Positions 27,600 through 35,767 of a stretch of DNA of 64,000 nucleotides are shown in pieces. The DNA comes from Xanthomonas sontii (lineage in GTDB: Bacteria; Pseudomonadota; Gammaproteobacteria; Xanthomonadales; Xanthomonadaceae): contig NZ_CP132342.1 in NCBI RefSeq assembly GCF_040529055.1, positions 3,904,001 through 3,968,000 of the forward strand, written 5' to 3'. Each line of letters opens with the position of its first letter. The stretch's first letter is position 1. The notes beneath the pieces were generated by a model. It saw only the letters and a list, made by a program, of their open reading frames with translations, was not told the DNA's origin and searched no databases. The translations under genes were made by a program, and so were the position numbers.

Positions 27600-28343
27600 C
27601 TACAGCTCGCGCACCCAGATGTTGCGGTAGCTGACCTTGGAATCGTGCTCCTGCAGGAAGATCGGCGCACATCCATGCGGCGCATACGACGGCGCGCCGA
27701 TGTATTCGGTCTTGCCCGCCAGCACGGTGTCGTTCTGCACCAGCACGCCGTTGTGCAGGACGGTGATGCGCGCGGGTGACGTGAGCCCGCCGCCCTGCGA
27801 GAAACGCGGCGCCGTCCAGATGATGTCGTACACCTGCCACTGGCCCGGCGCACGCGAGGCATTCACCAGCGGAATGGCCTGCTTGTAGATCGCACCGGCC
27901 TGGCCATTGGCATAGGTCGGGTTGTCGTAGCTGTCGAGCACCTGCAACTCATACAGCTCCTGCAGGAAGATGCCGCTGTTCCCCCGCTGCTGGCCGTCGA
28001 AGCCACGGGTCGCGGTGGGCGTGCGCCACTCGACATGCAACTGGATGTCGCAGAAGCGCTGCTTGGTGCGGATGCCCTTGCTGCCCGGCACCACGGTCAG
28101 CGCGCCGTCGGCGACGCTCCAGGGCACGCGTCCGCCCTGCTCCGACTCCCAGGCCGACAGATCCTTGCCGTCGAACAGCACGATCGCGTCGGAGGGCGCG
28201 CCGCCCGGGGGCGTGGCCACGGTCGCGGGCACGGGCTTCCACACTTCGGTCTTGGCAGGATCGCGTGCGGGGTCGCCGTCGGCCTGCGCGACCGCAGGCG
28301 CCACGGCCAGCAGGCAGGCCGCCATCAGCAGGGATCTGGTCAT
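27600..28343 (-). CDS. DUF1080 protein, 3-keto-disaccharide hydrolase-like
   Basis: A 247-residue exported protein (signal peptide ending VAQA) with a concanavalin-like beta-sandwich. DUF1080 hallmarks are visible: VLFDGKDLSAWES near the start, GIRTKQRFCDIQLHVEWRTP, and NSGIFLQELYELQVLDSYDN. The family has been shown to hydrolyse 3-keto-glycosides. It would split the keto-disaccharide made by the GMC dehydrogenase in the periplasm. It is the last gene of a four-gene leftward operon, 43 bp after the small subunit. Upstream in-frame codons to 28436 are rejected because the signal peptide begins at 28343. Confidence 0.9.
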   Translation of the reverse strand: MTRSLLMAACLLAVAPAVAQADGDPARDPAKTEVWKPVPATVATPPGGAPSDAIVLFDGKDLSAWESEQGGRVPWSVADGALTVVPGSKGIRTKQRFCDIQLHVEWRTPTATRGFDGQQRGNSGIFLQELYELQVLDSYDNPTYANGQAGAIYKQAIPLVNASRAPGQWQVYDIIWTAPRFSQGGGLTSPARITVLHNGVLVQNDTVLAGKTEYIGAPSYAPHGCAPIFLQEHDSKVSYRNIWVREL

Positions 28344-28386
28344 CGTGTTTCCAGGAAAAGGAGGAAGGGCGAAGCGTGGCGCTCCA

Positions 28387-28959
28387 TTAGCCAGTGGCCC
28401 AAGCAGGCGTACCGGGAACGTAGGTGATGTCTTCATAGCGTCCCGGCACGGCGACGTAGCGCAGCACTTCGGTCGCGCCGACCTCGGAGGTGAAGAAGCC
28501 GAAGATGGTCAGCTGCTTGATCATCGTGAAGGGATGCGGCATCGCGTCCGCCGCGTCGGCGGTGCCGGTGTCGGTCACGTCGACGGCCTTTGCCTTGGCC
28601 TCCGCATCCAGGGCGCGCAGCAGTTCGGCGCGCGCCTGCGGGGTGAGCGACACGAATCGGCCGCCGGCACGTTTGTCGATCTCGGCCAGGCCGGCGCGGA
28701 ACGTCGCCTGCTGCCGCGGGGTGTAGCAGTCGGTGACGAATTTCGCCATGAATGCACCGGCACCGGCGTCCTTCGCCCCCGGCGTCTTGGTCCGCGGCAG
28801 GATGGTCTCGGCGATCTCGTCCAGCGTGCCGATCTCGGCGGCGGAGAACAGCACCTTCGTCCCCGCGGCCGACGCTTGTGCCGGGGCGAGCGCGGGCAGG
28901 CCGACCATCGCCGCGCCCGTGGCGGCGAAGATCATCTTCAGCAGTTCGCGACGTTCCAT
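28387..28959 (-). CDS. Gluconate 2-dehydrogenase subunit 3 family, Tat-exported
   Basis: A 190-residue small subunit with a twin-arginine signal (ERRELLKMIFAATGAAMVG). This family pairs with GMC flavoproteins lacking their own signal; the complex is folded in the cytoplasm and exported together. It resembles LacA of the Caulobacter lactose 3-dehydrogenase and the small subunit of FAD glucose dehydrogenases. Its ATG shares one base with the stop of the GMC gene, so expression is coupled. Confidence 0.92.
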   Translation of the reverse strand: MERRELLKMIFAATGAAMVGLPALAPAQASAAGTKVLFSAAEIGTLDEIAETILPRTKTPGAKDAGAGAFMAKFVTDCYTPRQQATFRAGLAEIDKRAGGRFVSLTPQARAELLRALDAEAKAKAVDVTDTGTADAADAMPHPFTMIKQLTIFGFFTSEVGATEVLRYVAVPGRYEDITYVPGTPAWATG

Positions 28960-30644
28960 CACAGGTTCCCCGCTTTCAGTTCGCGCACGGCATGATCGGC
29001 GGCACGTGCGGTCAGCGCCATGTAGGTCAGCGAAGGATTCACGCAGCCGCTGGAGGTCATGCAAGCGCCATCGGTCACGTAGACGTTCGGCGCGTCCCAC
29101 ACCTGGTTGTACTGGTTCAGCACGGAGTTCTTGCGATCCCGGCCCATGCGCGCGGTGCCCATCTCATGGATGCCCTTGCCCGGCGCGTAGTCGCCATCGT
29201 GCATCTTCACGTCCTTGACGCCGGCCGCCTCCAGCATCTCGGCGGCATCGGCGGCCATGTCCTTGCGCATGGCCTTTTCGTTCTCGCGCATGGCGACGTC
29301 CATCGCCAGCACCGGCAGCCCCCATTTGTCCTTGCGCTGCGGGTCCAGGCGAATCGTGTTGTCGTGGTGCGGCAGCATTTCGCCGAATCCGGTCATGCCG
29401 ATGCTCCAGTCGCCCGGCACGGTCAGCGCCTCCTTCAGGTCGGCGCCGATGTTCAGCTCGGCGATCTCGCGCGACCAGCCGGTGCGGCTCGCACCGCCCT
29501 GGTAGCCGAAGCCGCGCAGGTAACCGCGCTTGTCCATGGCGACATTGCGGAACCGGGGGATGTAGAAGCCGCAGGGACGGCGGCCGAAGTAGTACTTGTC
29601 CTCGTAGCCCTCGACCCGGCCGGAGGCACCGGCGCCGAAATGATGGTCCATCACGTTGTGCCCGAGCTCGCCCGACGACGACCCCAGGCCGCCGTCCCAG
29701 ACGTCGGTGGCCGAGTTCATCAGCAGCCAGGTCGAATTGAACGAGGACGCATTGAGGAAGATGACATTGGCCGTGTACTGGTAGGTCTGTCCGCTCTCGG
29801 CATCGATGATCTCCACGCCGCGCGCACGCTTGCGGTCCTTGTCGTAGAGCACCTCCTTGACGATCGAGAACGGCCGCAGGGTCAGGTTGCCCGTCTTCAT
29901 GGCCGCTGGCAGCGTGGCCGCCTGGGTCGAGAAATAGGCGCCGAAGGGACAGCCCAGGATGCACTTGTTGCGATACTGGCAGTTGACGCGGCCCTGCTCG
30001 ACCTTGGGCTGGGTGATGTTGGCGGTACGCGAGTGGATCAGGTGCCGGGTGCCGCCAAAGGCCTTCTTGATCCGCGCGGCGACGTCCTTCTCGACGATGT
30101 TCAGCGGGATCGGCGGCAGGAACTCGCCGTCCGGCAACACGTCAAGTCCCTCGCGCGTGCCGGCGATGCCGGCGAACTTCTCCACGTGGTCGTACCACGG
30201 CGCGAGGTCGGCGTAACGGATCGGCCAATCGGTGGCGATGCCGTCCTTCAGGTTCGCCTCGAAATCCAGGTCCGACAGGCGATAGCTCTGCCGTCCCCAC
30301 ATCAGCGAGCGGCCGCCCACGTGATAGCCGCGGAACCAGTCGAATCGCTTGATCTCGGTGTAGGGCGATTCCTTTTCGTTGGCCCACATTCCCTGCAGGT
30401 TCTCGACCAGGGCGTAGTCGCGCATCAGCACCGGATAATCGGCCTTCATCGCCTGGGTCGGGCGGTTGCGATGCGGGAAATCCCACGCCTCCTTCATCGC
30501 GTTGACGTAGTCCTTGACGTGCTCGATGTTGCGTCCGCGTTCCAGCATCAGGACCTTGAGTCCCTTCTCGGTCAGCTCCTTCGCCGCCCAACCGCCACTG
30601 ATGCCCGAGCCAACGACGATGGCGTCGTAATGATTGTCTGCCAT
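28959..30644 (-). CDS. GMC oxidoreductase, probable glycoside 3-dehydrogenase
   Basis: A 561-residue flavoprotein. The FAD-binding GSGISGGWAAKEL lies near residue 12 and a C-terminal block GACMTSSGCVNPSLTYMALT belongs to the GMC/gluconate dehydrogenase large subunit. A CILGCPFGAYFS segment in the middle is Cys-bearing, like the iron-sulfur Cys region of FAD glucose dehydrogenases. There is no signal peptide; export is presumably with the Tat-borne subunit. By family and neighbours it should oxidise the C3 hydroxyl of a glycoside, with electrons going to cytochrome c. Context supports this over gluconate oxidation, but the substrate is unproven. Confidence 0.9.
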   Translation of the reverse strand: MADNHYDAIVVGSGISGGWAAKELTEKGLKVLMLERGRNIEHVKDYVNAMKEAWDFPHRNRPTQAMKADYPVLMRDYALVENLQGMWANEKESPYTEIKRFDWFRGYHVGGRSLMWGRQSYRLSDLDFEANLKDGIATDWPIRYADLAPWYDHVEKFAGIAGTREGLDVLPDGEFLPPIPLNIVEKDVAARIKKAFGGTRHLIHSRTANITQPKVEQGRVNCQYRNKCILGCPFGAYFSTQAATLPAAMKTGNLTLRPFSIVKEVLYDKDRKRARGVEIIDAESGQTYQYTANVIFLNASSFNSTWLLMNSATDVWDGGLGSSSGELGHNVMDHHFGAGASGRVEGYEDKYYFGRRPCGFYIPRFRNVAMDKRGYLRGFGYQGGASRTGWSREIAELNIGADLKEALTVPGDWSIGMTGFGEMLPHHDNTIRLDPQRKDKWGLPVLAMDVAMRENEKAMRKDMAADAAEMLEAAGVKDVKMHDGDYAPGKGIHEMGTARMGRDRKNSVLNQYNQVWDAPNVYVTDGACMTSSGCVNPSLTYMALTARAADHAVRELKAGNL

Positions 30645-30674
30645 GGGTTCTACTTCACCTCGGTGGATAGCGTT

Positions 30675-31571
30675 TCAGACATCGCAGAGGCGGATCGCCT
30701 CGCGCAGCGAGCCGACGGGATCCGGCGCGGTAGGAATGAACTCCTGCGCCAGATAGCCATCGAAACCGGTATCGCGGATCGCGCGACAGATGGCGGGATA
30801 GTGGAGCTCCTGAGCGTCCCCGATCTCGTGCCGGCCCGGGACGCCGGCGGTGTGGTAATGCTTGAAGCACGCGTGATGCTTGCCGATGGTGGCGATGATG
30901 TCGCCCTCCATGATCTGCATGTGGTAGATGTCGTACAGCAGGCCGAAATGGTCAGAGCCGATCCGCTGGCACAGCTCCACGCCCCAGGCGGAGTGGTCGC
31001 AGAGATAGTCGTGATGATCGACCTTGGAGTTCAGCAGTTCCATCACCAGCACGACCCCGCGCTTCTCGGCATGCCCGAGGATGCGCTTGAGTCCGACTTC
31101 GGCGTGGGCCATGCCCTCCTGGGGATCCATGCCATTCCGGTTGCCGGAAAAACAGATGAGGTTGCGATAGCCGGCATCGGCCACCAGATCGATGTGCCGC
31201 GTGTAGCGCGCGACCAGCTCATCGTGGAACTGGCTGCCGGCGAAGCCCTTGTCCAGGCCGAGTTCCGCGCCATTGCACATCGCGCTGTACACGCCATGCG
31301 CCCTCAGCGTGGGCCAATCCGCCGGGCCCACCAGATCGATGGCGGCGAACCCCAGGCCCTTCACCACCTGGCAAAGCTGTGCGGTCGACAGCTGCGGAAA
31401 CGTCCAGCGGGCGACAGACTGCTTCAGGTTGCCCTTGAGCGGCGTGGCGGCAGCGAGTGCCGGCAACATGCCCACTGCCCCAAGGCCAAGGCTCCCGGCG
31501 ACCGCCATGCGCAGCGCGTCGCGCCTCGTGAAGCCCGAGGCCGGCGCCGATCCGATCGAATGGATAGACAT
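30675..31571 (-). CDS. Hydroxypyruvate isomerase-like protein with Tat signal
   Basis: A 298-residue TIM-barrel protein whose first ~35 residues carry a twin-arginine signal (FTRRDALRMAVAGSLGLGA). Likely active-site acids lie in VVLVMELLNSKVDHHDYL, LLYDIYHMQIMEGD and LAQEFIP, as in Hyi-like isomerases. Export places a third isomerase-like protein of this locus outside the cytoplasm. GGAAGGTGG directly precedes the ATG. It is the first gene of the leftward operon, 30 bp before the GMC gene, with the symmetric operator 50 bp upstream. Confidence 0.87.
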   Translation of the reverse strand: MSIHSIGSAPASGFTRRDALRMAVAGSLGLGAVGMLPALAAATPLKGNLKQSVARWTFPQLSTAQLCQVVKGLGFAAIDLVGPADWPTLRAHGVYSAMCNGAELGLDKGFAGSQFHDELVARYTRHIDLVADAGYRNLICFSGNRNGMDPQEGMAHAEVGLKRILGHAEKRGVVLVMELLNSKVDHHDYLCDHSAWGVELCQRIGSDHFGLLYDIYHMQIMEGDIIATIGKHHACFKHYHTAGVPGRHEIGDAQELHYPAICRAIRDTGFDGYLAQEFIPTAPDPVGSLREAIRLCDV

Positions 31572-31620
31572 CCACCTTCCGGCCTCCCAACCGGTCTCAA
31601 ACGCTGACGATTCGCCGCAA

Positions 31621-31634
31621 TTCAATCGATTGAA
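31621..31634. promoter_or_regulatory. LacI-type operator, right copy
   Basis: TTCAATCGATTGAA is a perfect 14-bp palindrome. It lies 50 bp upstream of the leftward isomerase-GMC-subunit 3-DUF1080 operon. The near-identical site at 22853 shows both operons belong to one regulon. Confidence 0.78.
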
Positions 31635-31719
31635 CCATAGAGCAGTGAATTGCGCTTTTGCAAGACGCACTGCACGAAAACACATGCTGCAGGGCACAAC
31701 GCCTGTGGTGTCAGCCGTC

Positions 31720-31956
31720 ATGACGGTGATGGATTCTCGGGTGACGTACGGAGTTGTGCAGCGAGACGTAGAGCGACAAACAAACGGGTATTTGGTGAAC
31801 CTCCTCAAGCAGGCGACGCATGGCGAGATACCGACGGACCCGTGGTTCCTCCCTGGGACTAAGGCGCTAAATCGCCTGCAAGGCGGCGGGGATGGGAGGT
31901 CGGACCTGGAGCTTCAGGACACCTCCGCCGCGTTGCCATGCGCATTCATGTGGTGA
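31720..31956 (+). CDS. Doubtful 78-residue ORF of unknown origin
   Basis: It lies in a stretch with lower GC than its neighbours. The translation (RQTNGYLVNLLKQATHGEI, then PTDPWFLPGTKALNRLQ) looks protein-like for about 50 residues and then becomes unconvincing. No ribosome-binding site and no recognised domain are seen. It may be the remnant of a mobile or phage gene. Confidence 0.25.
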   Translation: MTVMDSRVTYGVVQRDVERQTNGYLVNLLKQATHGEIPTDPWFLPGTKALNRLQGGGDGRSDLELQDTSAALPCAFMW

Positions 31957-31997
31957 GGATCGTGGTGTAGCGGCGAGCGACGCCAATGTGCTTTCCG

Positions 31998-32064
31998 CAG
32001 AAGCGGCTTTAGCCGCGATGGCTTTCATCGGAAAGCCTGTCGCCGCTAAAGCAGCCCCTACGAC
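31998..32064. repeat. Palindromic intergenic element, diverged copy
   Basis: AAGCGGCTTTAGCCGCGA and the arm TCGCCGCTAAAGC pair, with T in place of C in the core (GGCTTTAGCC). It is the fourth and most diverged copy. The surrounding gap (31635-32358) has no other supported gene besides the doubtful ORF at 31720. Confidence 0.7.
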
Positions 32065-32358
32065 ACCTTCCCCGTTGCAGCGGGGTCGGCCGGCGTTGAG
32101 CGATAGCATGGACTCGGCACGAAAGCCGCGCCAAGGCGTTGCCGAGGCGACCGGGCACGACGCGACGCTTGGCGACCGACCCCGTTTTGAAGGCAAGAAC
32201 AGCGGGGCACTCGCCGCTTGCACGCACGCTCCGCCCCCAATCGCCAGCGGTGAAAAGCACGGTACGTGTGACCACTCCAGTCGACCGATACCGTCTGGCT
32301 TCATATCGCCTGCGTTGGAGGACCGGACAGACTCGCGCTAGAAAGGAAAACACCTCGC

Positions 32359-32401
32359 CAAAACAGAAAAAACCCCGGCAAGCACAATGGCTTACCGGGG
32401 T
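32359..32401 (-). terminator. Intrinsic terminator of ssb
   Basis: Read leftwards, a 12-bp stem with one mismatch (ACCCCGGTAAGC with GCTTGCCGGGGT) is followed by TTTTTTCTGTTTT. It lies 28 bp after the ssb stop codon. Confidence 0.85.
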
Positions 32402-32429
32402 CTGTTTGCATCGCAGGAACGACGAAAGA

Positions 32430-32957
32430 TCAGAACGGAATATCGTCGTCCGCGAAGTCGTCCATCGGCGCGGACTGCTGCGGGGCCGGCTGCTGCCGGC
32501 GCGGCGCGTAATCCTGCCCGCCGCCACCACCGCCGCCACCGCCCATGCCGGAGCGTTCCTGGCGCGGCGGCGCCGAGCGCTGCGGACGGTCGCCGCCGCC
32601 CATGCCGCCGCCACCGCCCTCGCCGCGGCCGCCGAGCATCTGCATCTCGTCGGCGACGATGTCGGTGGAGTACTTCTCCACGCCGTCCTGGCCGGTGTAC
32701 TTGTCGTAGCGGATCGAGCCTTCGACGTAGACCGAGCTGCCCTTGCGCAGGTACTCGCCGGCGATCTCACCGAGCTTTCCGAAAAACACCACGCGATGCC
32801 ACTCGGTGCGTTCCTGCTGGTTGCCGTCGCGGTCCTTGCGCACGCTGGTGGTGGCCAGGCTGATGCGGGTGATGGCCATGCCGGCCTGGGTGTACTTGGT
32901 GTCGGGATCGTTGCCGAGGTTGCCGACGAGGATGACTTTGTTGATGCCGCGGGCCAT
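32430..32957 (-). CDS. ssb: Single-stranded DNA-binding protein
   Basis: 175 residues: an OB fold (1 to ~110) opening with MARGINKVILVGNLGNDPD, a Gly/Arg/Gln-rich flexible linker, and the acidic tip DDDIPF that recruits replication and repair partners. It coats single-stranded DNA. The frame continues far upstream, but the MARGINKV start at 32957 is invariant in the family. It has its own terminator and no co-directional neighbour close by. Confidence 0.97.
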   Translation of the reverse strand: MARGINKVILVGNLGNDPDTKYTQAGMAITRISLATTSVRKDRDGNQQERTEWHRVVFFGKLGEIAGEYLRKGSSVYVEGSIRYDKYTGQDGVEKYSTDIVADEMQMLGGRGEGGGGGMGGGDRPQRSAPPRQERSGMGGGGGGGGGQDYAPRRQQPAPQQSAPMDDFADDDIPF

Positions 32958-33205
32958 GAGCTGCTTCCGTCTGGGGTCTCCGCGGCCAGGGGCGCGCAGA
33001 GCGGTAAAGAAGATTTCGGGGAGCAATCCTAACATCGCCGGGCCGGACCGGCCTGCGCCAGGCGCCCGCGGGCGCCCCGGAAAACGCCGCATTGGGCTGT
33101 CGGAATCCTGCCGGCACGCCTCCCGCCGGGCGCTGCAAACCCAGGCACGGCAAGCTCTCCGCCCCCTGCCCCGGCCCACAACGGGACGGATGTGGCCGCG
33201 CAGCC

Positions 33206-33211
33206 TATACT
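33206..33211 (+). promoter_or_regulatory. Possible -10 box of the polyprenyl synthase gene
   Basis: TATACT lies 27 bp before the ATG at 33238. The same hexamer occurs before the POT gene. No strong -35 box is seen. Confidence 0.4.
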
Positions 33212-33237
33212 TTGCGCACGTTTCCAGTCCTGTCCGC

Positions 33238-34236
33238 ATGAGCATCGCCGAATCCCCCAGCTCCGCCCTGGGCCTGCCCCAGATCCAGATGCTCGCCGCG
33301 CCGGACATGGCCGAGGTGGACGCCCTGATCCGCCGCCGCCTGTCCTCGGACGTCGTGCTGATCAACCAGATCGCCGACCACATCGTCTCCGCCGGCGGCA
33401 AGCGCCTGCGGCCGATGCTGGTGGTGCTGGCCGGCCGCGCCTGCGGCGCCGGCGGGCCGATGCAGCACCAGTTGGCGGCGATCATCGAATTCATCCACAC
33501 CTCGACCCTGCTGCACGACGACGTGGTCGACGAGTCGGACCTGCGCCGCGGCCGCAGCACCGCCAATGCGCTGTGGGGCAACGCGCCCAGCGTGCTGGTC
33601 GGCGATTTCCTGTATTCGCGCAGTTTCCAGCTGATGGTGGAGCTGGACAGCATGGCGGTGATGCGCCTGCTGGCCGACACCACCAACCGCATCGCCGAGG
33701 GCGAGGTGCTGCAGCTGCTGCACGTGCACAACCCCGACACCGACGAAGCCGCCTACCTGCGCGTGATCGAGCGCAAGACCGCGGTGCTGTTCGCCGCCGG
33801 CACCCGGCTTGGCGCGCTGGCCTCCGGTGCCAGCGAGGCGGTGCAGGAGCGCCTGTACGACTACGGCATGCAGCTGGGTTATGCGTTCCAGATCGCCGAC
33901 GACGTGCTCGACTACACCGCCGACGCCGCCGACCTGGGCAAGAACCTGGGCGACGACCTGGCCGAGGGCAAGGCCACGCTGCCGCTGATCCACGCCATGG
34001 CGCATGCCGACAACGTCACCCGCGCGCGCCTGCGCCAGATCGTCGAACAGGGCGACGCCAGCGCGATGCCAGAGGTGCTGGCCGCGATCGAGGCCAGCGG
34101 CGGCATCGACTACAGCCGCCGCCGCGCGGCCGACTACGCCGCCGCCGCCGAGCGCGCCCTGGACGGCCTGCCGGAGAACGAGGCGGTGGCCGCCCTGCGC
34201 GGCCTGGCCCGCTACGCGGTCGAGCGCAGACATTGA
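33238..34236 (+). CDS. ispB: Polyprenyl (octaprenyl) diphosphate synthase
   Basis: 332 residues. The two aspartate-rich motifs of trans-prenyltransferases are present: LHDDVVDESDLRRG (first) and FQIADDVLDYTAD (second), with GGKRLRPMLV upstream for pyrophosphate binding. Length and motifs match IspB, which makes the C40 side chain of ubiquinone-8, an essential step in most Proteobacteria. ATG 33238 follows a likely -10 box. A small helix-hairpin-helix gene, now broken by an IS, follows 13 bp downstream. Confidence 0.93.
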   Translation: MSIAESPSSALGLPQIQMLAAPDMAEVDALIRRRLSSDVVLINQIADHIVSAGGKRLRPMLVVLAGRACGAGGPMQHQLAAIIEFIHTSTLLHDDVVDESDLRRGRSTANALWGNAPSVLVGDFLYSRSFQLMVELDSMAVMRLLADTTNRIAEGEVLQLLHVHNPDTDEAAYLRVIERKTAVLFAAGTRLGALASGASEAVQERLYDYGMQLGYAFQIADDVLDYTADAADLGKNLGDDLAEGKATLPLIHAMAHADNVTRARLRQIVEQGDASAMPEVLAAIEASGGIDYSRRRAADYAAAAERALDGLPENEAVAALRGLARYAVERRH

Positions 34237-34362
34237 GCGCTGCCCAGGCATGATCGCCTTTGACGCCGAGGACCGCTCCGTATTGCTGGCGGTGAAAGGC
34301 GTCGGTCCCACCGTGGTCGCGCGCCTGGAACAATTGGGCGTGCATTCGCTGCAGGCGCTAGC

Positions 34363-35384
34363 TGTGATCTCTCAGTAGGTTGTTCATCCGGGGCATCTCT
34401 GGAAGATGGGGGTTACCAAGCCAACCCAGCCCCAGGAGCCCCGGATGAACCTGCATAAACATGCCCGTTTGAGCCCTCGCGGTCGAGCCCTGCTGGTGGA
34501 TCGCATCCTTGTTCATGGGCTGCGCGTGGAAGAAGCGGCGCATGCGGCCGGTGTGAGCGTCCGAACGGCCTACAAATGGCTCAAGCGCTTCAAGGAAGAG
34601 GGGGCGCAAGGGCTGAGCGACCGCACCTCCCGGCCTCACGACTGCCCCCATGCCACGCCTCGGGGCGTGGTGGATCAGGTCATCGCGCTGCGCCGTTCAC
34701 GCCACACGTATCGGCAGATCGCCGAGCAGCTGCCTGTGGCGCCGAGCACCATCGCCCGGTTGCTGCGCCGCGCCGGCCTGCACCGGCTGGCCGAGCTGGA
34801 ACCGGCGCTGCCGGACAATCGCTATGAATACGCCCAACCCGGCCAACTGCTGCATCTGGACATCAAGAAGCTGGCCCGTTTCCGCCAGCCCAGCCACCGC
34901 GTGACCGATGATCGGACGGTCACCTCCCGTGGCATTGGCTGGGAGTACGTCCACCTAGCCATCGACGATCACTCGCGCGTGGCCTTCGGCACCATCGAGC
35001 CCGATGAGCGCGGTTTCAGTGCCTGCAGGGCCCTGATGCAGGCGGTTCGCTACTACCGCAGCCTGGGCGTGCGCTTGGAGCGCGTGTTGACCGACAACGG
35101 CGCCTGCTACAAATCACGCCGCTTTCGACGCCTTGTCCGACGGCTCGGCCTGCGCCATCTGCGAACCCGACCCTACACGCCACGCACCAATGGCAAGGCC
35201 GAGCGGCTGGTGCAGACCAGCCTGCGAGAATGGGCTTATGCGCGCTCCTATATCGACTCCACGCAACGCGCCAACGCCTTCTCGGGCTGGCTGCATCATT
35301 ACAACTGGCATCGACCACACGCCAGCCTCGGCTACAAACCGCCCATCTCCCGAATTCCACTGAACAACGTGGTGGGTTTACACA
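34363..35384. mobile_element. IS481-family insertion sequence, 1022 bp
   Basis: It is flanked by GCTAGC on both sides (34357-34362 and 35385-35390), a 6-bp target duplication containing the CTAG often seen with this family. The ends begin TGTG and share GTTGTTCA 18 bases in, giving imperfect inverted repeats. It contains a single transposase gene. It interrupts the helix-hairpin-helix gene. Confidence 0.9.
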
Positions 35385-35389
35385 GCTAG
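34445..35389 (+). CDS. IS481 family transposase
   Basis: 314 residues: an N-terminal helix-turn-helix (VEEAAHAAGVSVRTAYKWLK) and an integrase-like DDE core with Asp in LLHLDIKKLARF, Asp in LTDNGACYKS and Glu in TPRTNGKAERLVQT. AGGAG lies six bases before the ATG. The stop codon TAG is supplied by the GCTAGC target duplication at the right junction, so the IS itself does not encode its stop. The gene is complete and probably functional. Confidence 0.95.
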   Translation: MNLHKHARLSPRGRALLVDRILVHGLRVEEAAHAAGVSVRTAYKWLKRFKEEGAQGLSDRTSRPHDCPHATPRGVVDQVIALRRSRHTYRQIAEQLPVAPSTIARLLRRAGLHRLAELEPALPDNRYEYAQPGQLLHLDIKKLARFRQPSHRVTDDRTVTSRGIGWEYVHLAIDDHSRVAFGTIEPDERGFSACRALMQAVRYYRSLGVRLERVLTDNGACYKSRRFRRLVRRLGLRHLRTRPYTPRTNGKAERLVQTSLREWAYARSYIDSTQRANAFSGWLHHYNWHRPHASLGYKPPISRIPLNNVVGLHS

Positions 35390-35592
35390 CCGCCTGCGAT
35401 GCACGGCAACTCACCGAACAGGCCGCGGCGCTGCTCGGCTCCACCTGCTGGCGCAACAGCCCGCAAGCGCGCGCGGCCATGAGCGGCGCCATCGCCGCGG
35501 CGCAGGCGCACTTGCTCAAGCACTCCGCCAAGACACCTTAAGGGCCTATTGGGCCCATTTAGCCGCCATCGGCGCGCAGCCGCGCGCCGGAG

Positions 35593-35765
35593 GGGATTGG
35601 TGATTCGGGATTGGGGATTCGCGACGGCGGCTTGGTTGACGCCTGAAGCGCTACGGGCTCGCCACACCAACCGATCAGTTGGGCGGCGCCGACGGTCCGC
35701 TTTTACCAATCCCCAATCCCGCCAAGCGCGCAGCGCGAGGCACCTCCCGAATCCCGGAAGCCCCT
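35593..35765. repeat. GGGATT-type repeats in the gap before the hydrolase
   Basis: GGGATTGGTGATTCGGGATT at about 35593 and AATCCCCAATCCCG plus CCCGAATCCCGG at 35707-35757 bracket a stretch with no supported gene, with the two blocks in opposite orientation. Confidence 0.7.
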
Positions 35766-35767
35766 CC

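Larger units (their letters stand above)
34250..35541 (+). pseudogene. Helix-hairpin-helix (Cdd1-like) gene split by an IS
   Basis: The gene is read as 34250-34362 joined to 35391-35541. Removing the IS and one copy of the 6-bp duplication restores a continuous 87-residue frame. The first part, VLLAVKGVGPTVVARLEQLG, is a helix-hairpin-helix; the second has LGSTCWRNSPQARAAM. This is the small 'pathogenicity locus/Cdd1' type of putative DNA-binding protein. The clean restoration means the insertion is recent. The interrupted product would stop soon after entering the IS. Confidence 0.88.

Noticed and set aside
28959..30644. Calling the GMC enzyme gluconate 2-dehydrogenase
   Set aside because: No multihaem cytochrome subunit is present; the DUF1080, Gfo/Idh and isomerase neighbours point to glycoside 3-oxidation.
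32958..33740. N-terminal extension of SSB
   Set aside because: It overlaps ispB on the other strand and the MARGINKV start is invariant in SSB proteins.
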